In this document: positions 11,188 through 22,028 of the stretch, one piece after another
Numbering within the stretch: the first letter of the stretch is position 1
Layout: every line of letters starts with the position of its first letter
Translations under genes and position numbers: made by a program
Source: Staphylococcus piscifermentans
Lineage (GTDB): Bacteria; Bacillota; Bacilli; Staphylococcales; Staphylococcaceae
Assembly (NCBI RefSeq): GCF_900186985.1
Contig: NZ_LT906447.1
Location: 1 to 64,000 of the forward strand
Length of the DNA: 64,000 nt
Direction of reading: 5' to 3'
Notes under the pieces: generated by a model
The model's database searches: none
Told to the model about the DNA's origin: nothing
Seen by the model: the letters and a program-made list of their open reading frames with translations, nothing else

Positions 11188-11313
11188 ATGATGAATAAGT
11201 CTAAAGAAATAATTGAAAAATTAGGGAGTGCTATTTCCAACCCATCGCAACCTGATGCACTGAAAAATAAAATGAGAATTTTAACACATCATCGTAACTA
11301 TCCTTGCTTTTAG
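11188..11313 (+). pseudogene. Truncated small ORF, probable gene remnant next to the IS element
   Basis: An ATG at 11188 with a good GAGGTGA site opens a 41-codon frame (MMNKSKEIIEKLGSAISNPS...) that reads like protein and then stops abruptly. About ten codons before the stop, another frame continues with a hydrophobic stretch (IVTILAFSGCIYGFGQFKK) up to the TnpB start. Either a gene was cut by the left end of the IS, or a frameshift split a short membrane protein. I recognise no homologue. It could also be a genuine small peptide. Confidence 0.35.
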
Positions 11314-12670
11314 CGGTTGTATCTATGGTTTTGGTCAATTTAAAAAAGAGGGTGGCAGAATATGCTGAGAGCGTATAAAACCGAAATCAATCCTTCTTTT
11401 GAACAACGTCAGACCATCAATCGAACCATCGGCACATGCCGTTGGATTTACAACAAATTTATCGAGACTAATCAAAATTTCTATACAACGGGACAATCAT
11501 ACATGAACGGTTTTGCCTTCAGCAAATGGATGAACAATGTATATCTTCCAAGTCATCCGGATAAACATTGGGTTAAACAAAGTGCCAGCAAAGCTGTCAA
11601 ACAATCCATTATGAATGCACATCGTGCTTATCAGACATTTTTCAAAAAACAAAAAGGTTATCCGAAGTTCAAAAAGAAATCAAGCATTGGAAGTTATTAT
11701 TTGATCGGTACCATTCATGTACAACGGCATCGAATCCAATTGCCGAAGTTGGGATGGATTAAATTAAAAGAAAGAGGTTACATTCCAACAAATAGTATAA
11801 AATCTGCCACCATTGTTAAAGAATATGACAGATATTATGTGTCGGTTTTAGTTGATCAACCGTCTTCCCCTATTTTCAAACCGAAACAGACAGACGGAAT
11901 CGGTATTGATTTAGGATTGAAAGAAGCTGTATCCACACCCTCCGGTGTAAGAATTAAAAGCTTCAAAACAAATCAAACTATCATCAAACTTGATAAATCT
12001 TTAAAACGACAGCAGCGAAAATTATCCAGAAAGAAAAAAGGTTCTCATAATTGGTATAAACAGTTGTTGAAAGTACAAAGATTATACCGACGTATTAAAA
12101 ATATTAAAAAAGATATCAAACGCAAAGGCATACTTTCTATTGTTCGCACCAATCCGCAATTTATTACGATTGAAAATTTGAACATCAAAGGCATGATGAG
12201 AAACAAAAGATTGGCCAATAGTTTTCAACAGATTGGACTCGGTTACATGGTTGAATGGTTGAAAATCAAATGTCGAGATTACGGCATCGAATTACGCCAA
12301 GTCGACAGATTTTATCCATCCAGTCAAATATGTTCTGATTGCGGTCACATACAACCTATGCCATTGAATCAAAGAACGTATCATTGTAATCATTGCGGAA
12401 TGATAAAGGATAGAGACACTAATGCCAGTGTTAATTTGAAACAAGCAACAGATTACACCGTGATAGTGTAATAAAATAAAGAAAGGAAAACTACTAAAAG
12501 GTTATCACACAATTTAAATGTATGGATAAAGTTTCAAACTACGGTGGGCTACATCGGAAGTAACGCTCTGGGAGAGGTTTATAGATCTGATTTCAATCGA
12601 AATCAACCTCATTGAAAAGAGAAATCCTCTAATAACATTTGATTATGTTTTTAGTAGCAGGTAATTTCAA
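11300..12670 (+). mobile_element. Solo-tnpB IS200/IS605-type (IS1341-like) insertion element
   Basis: The element consists of one tnpB gene and a structured 3' end, with no tnpA transposase. The right end is placed at TCAA (12667-12670), the cleavage tetranucleotide known for IS608, just after a subterminal imperfect hairpin (about 12626-12661) with unpaired T and C bases. The left end is not resolved; a hairpin-like CC-TT-GC-TTTTA-GC-GG near 11303-11316 suggests about 11290-11305. No target duplication is expected in this family. Without TnpA it can move only if helped in trans. Confidence 0.7.
11362..12471 (+). CDS. tnpB: TnpB RNA-guided nuclease of an IS605-type element
   Basis: Ancestor-type relative of Cas12: an RNA-guided DNA nuclease that uses omega RNA from the element's right end. 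Its 369 residues include an N-terminal helix-turn-helix/wedge part (AYKTEINPSFEQRQTI) and a split RuvC nuclease. Catalytic acids are D183 (GIGIDLGL), E271 (TIENL) and the Asp of DRDTNAS (350/352). The zinc ribbon has C324, C327, C342 and C345. All are intact and the frame is unbroken, so it is probably active. Start: ATG at 11362 behind GAGGGTGG. No tnpA is nearby. Confidence 0.93.
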   Translation: MLRAYKTEINPSFEQRQTINRTIGTCRWIYNKFIETNQNFYTTGQSYMNGFAFSKWMNNVYLPSHPDKHWVKQSASKAVKQSIMNAHRAYQTFFKKQKGYPKFKKKSSIGSYYLIGTIHVQRHRIQLPKLGWIKLKERGYIPTNSIKSATIVKEYDRYYVSVLVDQPSSPIFKPKQTDGIGIDLGLKEAVSTPSGVRIKSFKTNQTIIKLDKSLKRQQRKLSRKKKGSHNWYKQLLKVQRLYRRIKNIKKDIKRKGILSIVRTNPQFITIENLNIKGMMRNKRLANSFQQIGLGYMVEWLKIKCRDYGIELRQVDRFYPSSQICSDCGHIQPMPLNQRTYHCNHCGMIKDRDTNASVNLKQATDYTVIV

Positions 12671-12690
12671 TTGACATTAGAATTAAACGG
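12480..12690 (+). ncRNA. Predicted omega RNA (reRNA) scaffold and guide of TnpB
   Basis: The non-coding DNA between the tnpB stop and the element's right end folds well. GAGGTT (12574-12579) pairs with AACCTC (12605-12610), and inside it GATTTC (12589-12594) pairs with GAAATC (12599-12604). A terminal imperfect hairpin follows up to TCAA at 12670. In characterised TnpB systems the guide is the 16-20 nt after the right end; here that is the first bases of hutH (12671-12690). Position and fold are seen; transcription and exact ends are inferred. Confidence 0.55.
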
Positions 12691-14185
12691 AGCATCGCTC
12701 ACAATTGAAGATATAAAGCATTTTTTACATCAGCAAGATAAGATTTCAATCTCATCTGAGGCGATGGAACGTGTTAAGAAGAGTCGTGCTATTGTAGAAG
12801 ATATTATTAAAAATAAAGAAACAATCTATGGCATTACTACAGGATTCGGTTTATTCAGTGATGTCTTAATTGATCCGGACCAATATAATCAGCTTCAAGT
12901 AAACTTAATTCGTTCACATGCGTGCGGGACAGGCGATCCCTTCTCACATGATGTTTCACTAGTGATGATGATTTTACGTTTAAATACAATGTTAAAAGGA
13001 CATTCAGGTGTAACGACTGATTTGGTAGAGCAATTGACTTATTTCATTAATGAACGTATTATCCCGATTATTCCGCAACAAGGTTCATTAGGCGCGTCTG
13101 GCGATTTAGCACCTCTTTCCCATCTAGCTTTAGCATTAATCGGCGAAGGTAAAGTCTATTATCAACAAGAAGAACGTGAGAGTAGCGAGGTACTTGAAGA
13201 ATTAGGACGTCAACCTTTACAATTGTCTGCTAAAGAGGGACTGGCATTAATCAATGGTACACAAGCTATGACAGCACAAGGCGTAATCAGCTGGATTGAA
13301 GCGGAAGCCTTAGCTTATCAAGCAGAGTGGATTGCTGCTTTAACACATCAAGCGTTGAATGGAATCACAGATGCCTACCGTCCTGAAGTACATGACGTAC
13401 GTAACTTCCCTGAACAAAGCGCAGTGGCAGATCGTATGTTGTATTGGTTAGAAGATTCTAATTTAACTACTAGACAAGGTGAAATCCGTGTACAAGATGC
13501 TTATACTTTGCGTTGTATTCCTCAAGTACATGGTGCCAGCTTCGAAACCTTGAACTTTGTAAAAAAACAATTAGAACGTGAAATGAATGCGGCTAATGAC
13601 AATCCGCTGATTTTCCATGAAGACGATGAGACGCTCGTCATCTCAGGAGGCAATTTCCACGGTCAGCCTGTCGCTTATGCCTTAGACTTTTTAAAGGTAG
13701 CCGTAAGTGAATTGGGTAATATTGCGGAACGACGCTTAGAACGTTTGGTAAATCCGCAATTAAATGGTGACTTGCCTGCCTTCTTGAGTCCGGAACCAGG
13801 ATTGCAAAGTGGGGCAATGATTATGCAATATGCAGCAGCAAGTTTAGTTTCTGAAAATAAAACGCTTGCACATCCTGCAAGTGTAGACTCTATACCTTCT
13901 TCAGCCAATCAAGAAGACCACGTATCGATGGGAACAATTGCTTCACGTCATGGTTACCAGATTGTAGATAATACAAGACGCGTATTGGCTATTGAATTAA
14001 TTATTGCTTTGCAAGCTGTAGAGTTGAAAGGTATCGATAAGTTGTCTCCACGAACACGTGAAAAATATGAAACCTTACGTAATATTACGCCAGCGATTAC
14101 TCAAGACCGTCAATTCCACAAAGATATTACACAAGTTTCGCGCTATTTGCAGCAAAGTGCTTATGCAGATATTGAATTTAAATAA
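12671..14185 (+). CDS. hutH: Histidine ammonia-lyase
   Basis: Deaminates L-histidine to urocanate and ammonia, the first step of histidine use. The MIO cofactor triad Ala-Ser-Gly is at residues 142-144 ([14 protein letters not shown]), and TTGFG, NGTQAM and QEDHVSMG are all present. 504 residues is normal. The start is TTG at 12671, immediately after the IS right end. Its only ribosome-like site, GCAGG (12657-12661), lies inside the element, so the native leader has been replaced. S. aureus has an ATG here. As in S. aureus, hutH sits alone, apart from the other hut genes. Confidence 0.96.
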   Translation: MTLELNGASLTIEDIKHFLHQQDKISISSEAMERVKKSRAIVEDIIKNKETIYGITTGFGLFSDVLIDPDQYNQLQVNLIRSHACGTGDPFSHDVSLVMMILRLNTMLKGHSGVTTDLVEQLTYFINERIIPIIPQQGSLGASGDLAPLSHLALALIGEGKVYYQQEERESSEVLEELGRQPLQLSAKEGLALINGTQAMTAQGVISWIEAEALAYQAEWIAALTHQALNGITDAYRPEVHDVRNFPEQSAVADRMLYWLEDSNLTTRQGEIRVQDAYTLRCIPQVHGASFETLNFVKKQLEREMNAANDNPLIFHEDDETLVISGGNFHGQPVAYALDFLKVAVSELGNIAERRLERLVNPQLNGDLPAFLSPEPGLQSGAMIMQYAAASLVSENKTLAHPASVDSIPSSANQEDHVSMGTIASRHGYQIVDNTRRVLAIELIIALQAVELKGIDKLSPRTREKYETLRNITPAITQDRQFHKDITQVSRYLQQSAYADIEFK

Positions 14186-14226
14186 CAAGAATTTTTATTG
14201 AATTCTGAAAAAGTTGAAAATACTTA

Positions 14227-14255
14227 TTGCAAAATATAATGACGTTTGCTATAGT
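14227..14255 (+). promoter_or_regulatory. SigA promoter of the serS T-box transcript
   Basis: TTGCAA (14227-14232), a 17-bp spacer and TATAGT (14250-14255), directly upstream of the T-box leader. Confidence 0.82.
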
Positions 14256-14264
14256 GAACTTAAG

Positions 14265-14497
14265 TTCATAAGACATTGTTCGCAGGACAAGTAATCCTGA
14301 TATTTGATTTCAGAGAGCTTATGGTGAGTGTGAATAAGCAATCAATATTTGTGACGAATCTACCTGCATATTAAAGGAACAACCGGTAATAACCGTTATT
14401 TTAGCGAGAGTGCAGTCCGAGTATTTATAACTTGTACTGTTAAATAGGGTGGCAACACGTAATACCACGTCCCTTGTAGGGGCGTGGTATTTTTTTA
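14265..14497 (+). promoter_or_regulatory. T-box riboswitch controlling serS
   Basis: This leader senses uncharged tRNA-Ser and then lets transcription reach serS. The T-box core AATAGGGTGGCAACACG is at 14443-14459. Stem I closes with GCAGG (14282-14286) and CCTGC (14363-14367). Just inside it lies GACGAATCTACC, so the specifier is probably UCU (14359-14361), a serine codon after the usual GAA. The terminator alternative ATACCACG...CGTGGTAT (14462-14490) is followed by seven Ts. Motifs are seen directly; the specifier assignment is inferred. Confidence 0.93.
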
Positions 14498-14517
14498 TTG
14501 TTTTGCCTCCTTAATAG

Positions 14518-15855
<1,338 letters not shown>

Positions 15856-15932
15856 ATGGGATCATCGAGTAGTTGGAATAACGAATTAAGATGATCCAAC
15901 CTCGTTCCAATATATATTTTACCTACCACTTT

Positions 15933-15971
15933 GAGTGCTGCACCTACCAATGCAGCACTCATCTTTTTTAT
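15933..15971 (+). terminator. Terminator downstream of serS
   Basis: GAGTGCTGC (15933-15941) pairs with GCAGCACTC (15952-15960), then ATCTTTTTTATTT. A weaker GGATCATC...GATGATCC repeat precedes it (about 15859-15897). Confidence 0.85.
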
Positions 15972-16005
15972 TTCCCAATCTTTTATTTCCCAAAAAGCAT
16001 ATTAA

Positions 16006-16038
16006 AATACCGACTACCCTCTTAGGATAATCGGTATT
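16006..16038 (-). terminator. Hairpin downstream of the 73-residue membrane protein gene
   Basis: AATACCGA (16006-16013) and TCGGTATT (16031-16038) form the arms, with a partly paired interior. On the minus strand it is followed by TTAATATG, a weak U-tract. It is probably the terminator for the minus-strand gene ending at 16133. Confidence 0.5.
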
Positions 16039-16132
16039 GAATAGTATATGATAAATGGCATAGCATCAAGGGTTAAGAGTATACCGTATGTCTAACATCA
16101 GACAAACGGAAGTCTTACCTCAGAAGTTGTGT

Positions 16133-16354
16133 TCAGCGTAATCTCGTTGAATCAAGAGCATTTGCATTTAGAAATGCGATAAAGCTGATAATACTTAATG
16201 TAAAGAAACCATAACCGAGTGGAATCAAGAAATCTCCAGCATTAAAGAAAATGAGTCCTGTAATTGTCATTCTGATTAATGCATGTAAAACAAAACATAA
16301 AACACTGGCAAAAAATAGCGCTAAACTACTTCCACCGAAAAGGACTTTCTGCAT
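16133..16354 (-). CDS. Small membrane protein of unknown function
   Basis: 73 residues, almost entirely hydrophobic. Two, possibly three, membrane segments are visible (about residues 10-28, 33-45 and 49-65), ending in a short polar tail. An AAAGGAG site lies 11 bases before the ATG, and a hairpin follows the stop, so expression is plausible. I recognise no family. It lies in the same orientation as the 64-residue membrane protein upstream of it, with 127 bp between them. Confidence 0.6.
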   Translation of the reverse strand: MQKVLFGGSSLALFFASVLCFVLHALIRMTITGLIFFNAGDFLIPLGYGFFTLSIISFIAFLNANALDSTRLR

Positions 16355-16481
16355 TTCAACTGTTACTCCTTTATAAATTTAAAACTTCTTTTCTCATTTC
16401 GTAACATTTCAATTATAACGTGGTTTCTAACAGCTGACGATAGGTGTTTGCAGATTTTAACAAATAATTAATAAAGCCTAA

Positions 16482-16676
16482 TTATTTAATAAAGTGTTGT
16501 ATTAAGCTGCCGATTAATAAAATAACCATAGCGACAAGCACCATAATATTAGCGACAAGTGTCTGATATTGATTACGTAAATGTTTAGGTTTAGTAAGTT
16601 CTTTTAATAATATAGCCCCTGCAATGAATAATAATAAAAATATAATCACGTAAAAAATAATAGATCCGATGGACAT
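16482..16676 (-). CDS. Small two-helix membrane protein of unknown function
   Basis: 64 residues with two clear membrane helices (about 5-25 and 42-62) joined by a basic, polar loop (LTKPKHLRNQYQ). A very strong GGAAGGAGGT ribosome site precedes the ATG, which supports a real gene despite its size. Function unknown. It is transcribed divergently from the yybS-gdpP operon. Confidence 0.65.
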   Translation of the reverse strand: MSIGSIIFYVIIFLLLFIAGAILLKELTKPKHLRNQYQTLVANIMVLVAMVILLIGSLIQHFIK

Positions 16677-16911
16677 ATCAAATGACCTCCTTCCATTTAA
16701 ACTCGAGTGACTTCTTTAATGAAATTGTACCTCAATTAATATTTTGAAAACATAGCTAGAGAAGAGAAATTGAATAGAATAAGTTGATAAATGTTAACGG
16801 CTTAATCAACACTTGCAGTTTCATGTTTCTTACAAGGTAAATGAAGTAGGTGATTCTTGCCAACTATGTTAAAATAATTCTTATAGTTACTAAAGTATAG
16901 GAGTGGCGAAT

Positions 16912-17823
16912 TTGTTTGCAAAAATAGACTTTAAGGCGACGTTTCTCGCAACATTAGCACTCATTATTGTTGCAGCAGTCACCTACTTTCTGCCGTTTGC
17001 TGGACTACTATTGTTCTTTGTAGCAACAGTGCCTGGAATCATTTTATGGCATAAGTCCATCATGTCATTCGGCATAGGCGCACTCATTACAGTTGTTTTA
17101 GTAGTATTTTTTGGAAGTGAAGGACTTCTTAGCTACATTGTTTTTGTCTTACTATTGAGCTTAATTGTAGGTCAGCTATTAAAAGAACGAACTTCTAAAG
17201 AACGCATACTTTATATCTCAACTACATATATGAGTATTTTAACGTTAGGCGCGTTTATGATGCTGCAAGTATTCAAGCGTATTCCGAATACCCAAGTACT
17301 TGTGAAACCGTCTAAAGATCAATTGTACGATATGATGGCGATGAGCGGTTTAGACTCAGCATCTCGTGGTGTATTAGAAGAGGGCTTCCGCCAAATGGCT
17401 GTGCAATTGCCAAGCTATATCATCATCGCAATTTTCTTCTTGATTTTAATTAATTTGATTGTAACATTTCCGATTTTACGTAAATTCAAGATTGCAACAC
17501 CTGTATTCAGACCATTATTCGCATGGCAATTCAATCGCATATTAGCATATATCTACTTTATCGTTCTGTTGTGTGTCATGTTTGCATCACAACCAGGAAC
17601 TTTCCAAAGTATTGTCTTGAATATGCAAGTAATCCTTTCGTTTGTCATGTTTATTCAAGGTTTAAGCGTGATTGCTTTCTTTGCAAAAGTAAAACAACTG
17701 CCACCTGGTATAGGCATTATATTAATGATTTTAGGATTTTTATTAACACCTGTTTTACCAGTCATCGGACTCTTAGGTGTAGTAGATTTATGTTTCAACT
17801 TAAAACGATTTATCAAAAAATGA
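16912..17823 (+). CDS. DUF2232 (YybS-family) membrane protein
   Basis: A polytopic membrane protein of about 303 residues with roughly eight hydrophobic segments, placed immediately before gdpP as YybS is in Bacillus and Staphylococcus. A GTG at 16903 is in frame but overlaps the GGAG site (16900-16903). TTG at 16912, nine bases after it, is the better start (MFAKIDFKATFLATLAL). The role is not established; conserved linkage with gdpP, rplI and dnaC suggests an envelope or signalling function. The stop is 14 bp before gdpP. Confidence 0.88.
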   Translation: MFAKIDFKATFLATLALIIVAAVTYFLPFAGLLLFFVATVPGIILWHKSIMSFGIGALITVVLVVFFGSEGLLSYIVFVLLLSLIVGQLLKERTSKERILYISTTYMSILTLGAFMMLQVFKRIPNTQVLVKPSKDQLYDMMAMSGLDSASRGVLEEGFRQMAVQLPSYIIIAIFFLILINLIVTFPILRKFKIATPVFRPLFAWQFNRILAYIYFIVLLCVMFASQPGTFQSIVLNMQVILSFVMFIQGLSVIAFFAKVKQLPPGIGIILMILGFLLTPVLPVIGLLGVVDLCFNLKRFIKK

Positions 17824-17837
17824 TTTGAGGTGACAGA

Positions 17838-19805
17838 ATGAATCGTCAATCCACTAAGAAAGCACTGATTATTCCTTTTTTATTGATGGTATTAACTGCT
17901 ATTGCACTCGTGGTAGTCTGGTTTGTCTTTAATCAGCTCGTAGCAGGTATTGCTTCAGCAGTTTTGCTGGTAATGATTTTTATCAGTGCATTTGCACTGC
18001 GCAATGCATTCTTACGTTTGGATAATTATGTAGATGATTTAAGCGGACAAATATCAGCCGGTAACAGCATAGCAATTAAAAGCTTGCCGATCGGTGTGAT
18101 TGTCTTAGATGAAAATGAGGATGTAGAATGGATGAACCATTTCATGTCTGATCGGTTAGACCGTAATGTTATCTCAGATCCGATAAATGAAGTGTATCCT
18201 AACATTCTGAAACAATTAGAGAAGACACAAGAAATTGAAATTACTGATGGCAGTTATCATTATCGCGTCCGTTATTCTGAAGAAGAACGCGTACTTTACT
18301 TCTTCGATATTACAGAAGAGGTACATACAACTCAATTGTATGAAGATTCCAAACCAATCATTGCGACATTATTCTTAGATAACTACGATGAAATTACACA
18401 AAATATGAATGATACACAACGTTCTGAAATCAACTCAATGGTGACACGTGTCATCAGTCGTTGGGCTTCAGAATATGATATCTACTTCAAACGTTACAGC
18501 TCAGACCAATTCGTAGCTTATTTGAACCAACGTATCTTATCCCAATTAGAAGACTCGAACTTCGATATTCTAAAACACTTACGTGAAAAAAGTGTCGGGT
18601 ACCGTGCTCAATTGACTCTAAGTATCGGGGTAGGGGAAGGCTCAGAGAACCTCATCGATTTAGGTGAATTATCACAATCTGGACTGGATTTAGCATTAGG
18701 ACGCGGCGGTGACCAAGTCGCAATCAAACATATTAACGGCAACGTACGTTTCTACGGCGGTAAGACTGACCCGATGGAAAAAAGAACCCGAGTACGTGCC
18801 CGCGTTATTTCTCACGCCTTGAAAGATATCTTAATGGAAGGCGACAAAGTAATTATCATGGGACATAAACGTCCTGATTTAGACGCAATCGGTGCAGCTA
18901 TCGGTGTTTCACGCTTTGCTATGATGAATAACTTAGACGCTTATATTGTATTGAATGAGGAAGATATCGATCCAACATTGCGACGCGTTATGGATGAAAT
19001 TGACAAGAAACCAGAATTGAAAGATCGCTTCCTTACTTCTGATGAAGCATGGGATATGATGACATCCAAAACGACACTCGTCGTAGTAGATACACATAAA
19101 CCAGAGATGGTCTTAGATGAAAATATTTTAAATAAAGCCAACCGCAAAGTGGTTATTGACCATCACCGTCGTGGTGAAAGCTTTATCTCTCATCCACTCT
19201 TGGTTTATATGGAACCATATGCCAGCTCTACAGCAGAACTGGTAACCGAGTTGTTGGAATATCAACCGACAGAGCAACGTTTAACAAGACTGGAATCCAC
19301 AATTATGTATGCAGGTATTATTGTAGATACAAGAAACTTTACGTTACGTACCGGTTCCAGAACCTTTGATGCGGCAAGTTACTTGCGTGCACACGGCGCA
19401 GATACGATTCTGACACAACATTTCTTAAAAGATGATATTGATACGTATATCAATCGTTCAGAATTAATCCGTACGGTTAAACTGCAAGATCACGGCATAG
19501 CAATTGCACATGGCTCAAACGACAAAATTTATCATCCTGTAACAGTTGCACAAGCTGCGGATGAATTGTTAAGTTTAGATGGTGTAGAAGCTTCTTACGT
19601 GGTTGCACGTAGAGAAGATGACCTAGTCGGTATTTCTGCCCGCTCGCTCGGTTCTATTAACGTCCAACTGACAATGGAAGCGTTAGGAGGCGGCGGTCAT
19701 TTAACCAATGCTGCAACTCAAATCAAAGGTGTATCAGTAGAAGAAGCAGTACAACAATTACAACAAGCGATAGATGAACAAATGAGTAGGAGTGAAGAAG
19801 CATGA
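17838..19805 (+). CDS. gdpP: Cyclic-di-AMP phosphodiesterase GdpP
   Basis: Hydrolyses c-di-AMP and so tunes osmotic balance, wall stress and beta-lactam tolerance. Domains in order: two N-terminal membrane helices (about 10-55), a PAS-like region, a degenerate GGDEF domain (YSSDQF replaces the signature, near residue 215) and a DHH/DHHA1 catalytic module. Metal-binding motifs are [17 protein letters not shown] and VIDHHRR, with [12 protein letters not shown] near the C terminus. All catalytic motifs are intact in 655 residues. It overlaps rplI by ATGA. Confidence 0.97.
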   Translation: MNRQSTKKALIIPFLLMVLTAIALVVVWFVFNQLVAGIASAVLLVMIFISAFALRNAFLRLDNYVDDLSGQISAGNSIAIKSLPIGVIVLDENEDVEWMNHFMSDRLDRNVISDPINEVYPNILKQLEKTQEIEITDGSYHYRVRYSEEERVLYFFDITEEVHTTQLYEDSKPIIATLFLDNYDEITQNMNDTQRSEINSMVTRVISRWASEYDIYFKRYSSDQFVAYLNQRILSQLEDSNFDILKHLREKSVGYRAQLTLSIGVGEGSENLIDLGELSQSGLDLALGRGGDQVAIKHINGNVRFYGGKTDPMEKRTRVRARVISHALKDILMEGDKVIIMGHKRPDLDAIGAAIGVSRFAMMNNLDAYIVLNEEDIDPTLRRVMDEIDKKPELKDRFLTSDEAWDMMTSKTTLVVVDTHKPEMVLDENILNKANRKVVIDHHRRGESFISHPLLVYMEPYASSTAELVTELLEYQPTEQRLTRLESTIMYAGIIVDTRNFTLRTGSRTFDAASYLRAHGADTILTQHFLKDDIDTYINRSELIRTVKLQDHGIAIAHGSNDKIYHPVTVAQAADELLSLDGVEASYVVARREDDLVGISARSLGSINVQLTMEALGGGGHLTNAATQIKGVSVEEAVQQLQQAIDEQMSRSEEA

Positions 19806-20248
19806 AAGTAATTTTTACACAAGATGTTAAAGGTAAAGGCAAAAAAGGTGAAGTTAAAGACGTACCAGTAGGTTATGCAAATAACTTCTTATTCAAGAAA
19901 AACGTTGCTGTAGAAGCAACTCCAGGTAATTTAAAACAATTGCAACAACAAAATAAACGCGCTGAACAAGAAAGAGAACAAGAAATTGAAGACGCTAAAG
20001 CATTGAAGAAAAAATTAGAAGATATCGAAGTTGAAGTAACAGCTAAATCAGGCGAAGGCGGCAAACTCTTCGGTTCTGTCAGCACTAAACAAATCGCACA
20101 AGCCTTACAAAAACAACACGATATCAAAATTGATAAACGTAAAATGGACTTACCGAATGGTATCCATGCGTTAGGTTATACAAATGTACCTGTTAAATTA
20201 GATAAAGAAGTCGATGGTACAATTCGTGTCCACACTGTAGAACAATAA
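19802..20248 (+). CDS. rplI: 50S ribosomal protein L9
   Basis: Large-subunit protein binding 23S rRNA near the L1 stalk. 148 residues with the signature [20 protein letters not shown] at the N terminus, a long charged connecting helix and a C-terminal domain ([15 protein letters not shown]). Translationally coupled to gdpP by a 4-base overlap and followed 34 bp later by dnaC. Confidence 0.98.
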   Translation: MKVIFTQDVKGKGKKGEVKDVPVGYANNFLFKKNVAVEATPGNLKQLQQQNKRAEQEREQEIEDAKALKKKLEDIEVEVTAKSGEGGKLFGSVSTKQIAQALQKQHDIKIDKRKMDLPNGIHALGYTNVPVKLDKEVDGTIRVHTVEQ

Positions 20249-20282
20249 GTTTGAAATGGAATAAATCAGAGGTGTAATCATA

Positions 20283-21680
20283 ATGGATGGAATGTACGAA
20301 CAAAACCAAATGCCGCATAACAATGAGGCTGAGCAATCTGTCTTAGGTGCCATTATTATTGATCCGCAGCTCATCGGGGAAACTCAGGGAGTCTTACTTC
20401 CTGAGTCCTTTTATAGAGGCGCACACCAACACATTTTCCGTGCGATGATGCACCTCTCTGAGGAAAATAGTGATATTGATGTCGTTACCTTGATGGATCA
20501 GCTGACATCAGAAGGAACATTAAGTGAAGCGGGCGGACCGCAGTACTTGGCTGAATTAGCTAATAAAGTACCGACAACCCGCAATATTGAATATTATCGA
20601 GAAATCGTCTATAAGCTTGCAGCGAAACGTAATTTGATTCGTGTTGCGGACCAAATTGCGAAAGACGGTTATGATACAGAACTCGATTTAGATGACATTT
20701 TAAGTGATGCCGAAAGAAAAATTTTAGAACTCTCTGCCACAAGAGAATCAGAAGGCTTTAAAGATATCAGGGATGTCTTAGGTCAGGTTTATGAGAATGC
20801 CGAAGAGCTCGATCAAAATAGCGGCCAGACTCCTGGTATTCCTACAGGTTATCGAGATTTAGACCAAATGACAGCCGGTTTCAACCGCAATGATTTAATC
20901 ATTTTAGCAGCCCGCCCATCAGTAGGTAAGACTGCCTTCGCTTTAAATATTGCGCAAAAGGTTGCGACTAATGAAGGCAACTACACTGTAGGTATCTTCT
21001 CTCTTGAGATGGGTGCTGATCAGTTGGCTACACGTATGATTTGTAGCTCAGGAAACGTAGACTCTAACCGTTTACGTACAGGTACAATGACTGAAGAAGA
21101 CTGGAATCGCTTTACAGTAGCTGTCGGTAAATTGTCTAGAACGAAAATCTTTATTGATGATACGCCAGGTATACGTATTACAGATTTACGTTCGAAATGC
21201 CGCCGTTTAAAGCAAGAGCATGGTTTAGATATGATTGTAATCGACTACTTGCAGTTGATTATGGGAAGCGGTTCTCGTATGTCAGACAACCGTCAACAAG
21301 AAGTATCTGAGATTTCCAGAACGCTCAAAGCCATAGCACGTGAACTTGAATGCCCTGTTATTGCATTAAGTCAGTTATCACGTGGTGTGGAACAACGACA
21401 AGATAAACGTCCAATGATGAGTGATATCCGTGAATCTGGTTCCATCGAGCAAGATGCCGATATTGTAGCCTTTTTATACCGTGATGATTATTACAATCGC
21501 GAAGGAGACGAAGACGACGATGATGGTGGCATGGAACCTGTAGCGAATGATGATAACGGCGAAATCGAAGTCATTATTGCTAAACAACGTAACGGTCCAA
21601 CCGGTACCGTTAAATTACACTTCATGAAACAATACAATAAATTTACAGATATTGATTATGCACATGCAGATATGATGTAA
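20283..21680 (+). CDS. dnaC: Replicative DNA helicase (DnaB homologue, DnaC in Firmicutes)
   Basis: Hexameric helicase at the replication fork. An N-terminal primase-interaction domain (to about 150) is followed by a RecA-like ATPase with Walker A ARPSVGKTAFAL and Walker B MIVIDYLQLI. The Arg-finger region SQLSRGVEQR is present. Near the C terminus an Asp-rich insert (GDEDDDDGG) is seen, as in other staphylococci. ATG at 20283 follows GAGGTG. Named dnaB in E. coli nomenclature. Ends at a strong terminator. Confidence 0.97.
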   Translation: MDGMYEQNQMPHNNEAEQSVLGAIIIDPQLIGETQGVLLPESFYRGAHQHIFRAMMHLSEENSDIDVVTLMDQLTSEGTLSEAGGPQYLAELANKVPTTRNIEYYREIVYKLAAKRNLIRVADQIAKDGYDTELDLDDILSDAERKILELSATRESEGFKDIRDVLGQVYENAEELDQNSGQTPGIPTGYRDLDQMTAGFNRNDLIILAARPSVGKTAFALNIAQKVATNEGNYTVGIFSLEMGADQLATRMICSSGNVDSNRLRTGTMTEEDWNRFTVAVGKLSRTKIFIDDTPGIRITDLRSKCRRLKQEHGLDMIVIDYLQLIMGSGSRMSDNRQQEVSEISRTLKAIARELECPVIALSQLSRGVEQRQDKRPMMSDIRESGSIEQDADIVAFLYRDDYYNREGDEDDDDGGMEPVANDDNGEIEVIIAKQRNGPTGTVKLHFMKQYNKFTDIDYAHADMM

Positions 21681-21687
21681 ATTACGG

Positions 21688-21719
21688 GAGGTTGAAACTA
21701 GATTTCAACCTCTTTTTTT
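21688..21719 (+). terminator. Terminator after dnaC
   Basis: A perfect 10-bp stem, GAGGTTGAAA (21688-21697) with TTTCAACCTC (21703-21712), a 5-base loop and seven Ts. Confidence 0.93.
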
Positions 21720-21944
21720 AGGTTTGAAAAAATTTTTTGGAGAGTGAAAAAATAAATTTTTACGTACAATTATAGTTGGATGTATATTAATGTACGGTTT
21801 TAAGTCGATTTAAAAGAAGGTAAATGTCAATAAGTATGTGTAACATTCTTGATGAAATAAGTCTTAAAACACCATTAATAAAGGCGTGAAGGCATTTTGT
21901 CGCTGAAATCGATGAAGTGCTTTTTGTCTAAAAACTGTAAAAAA

Positions 21945-21990
21945 TAATGTTCGTTTTCTATTTGCATTACACGCTTACAATTGATAGAAT
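21945..21990 (+). promoter_or_regulatory. purA promoter with a possible PurR half-site
   Basis: TTGCAT (21962-21967), a 17-bp spacer and TAGAAT (21985-21990). Just upstream, AATGTTCGTTTTC (about 21946-21958) matches 11 of 13 positions of the inverted PurBox. A properly spaced partner box was not found, so PurR control is only suggested. The rest of the 348-bp dnaC-purA gap (21720-21944) shows nothing recognisable. Confidence 0.6.
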
Positions 21991-22028
21991 ACTTAATGGT
22001 TAATTGAGAATAACTTGGAGGTGCTCTT

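Noticed and set aside
11162..12670. Active full IS605 with TnpA
   Set aside because: There is no Y1 transposase ORF on either strand around tnpB, so only a solo-TnpB element is supported.
16857..16875. Promoter TTGCCA/TAAAAT before the yybS-type gene
   Set aside because: The spacing is only 7 bp; TGTTAAAAT might serve as an extended -10, but the evidence is too thin to list.
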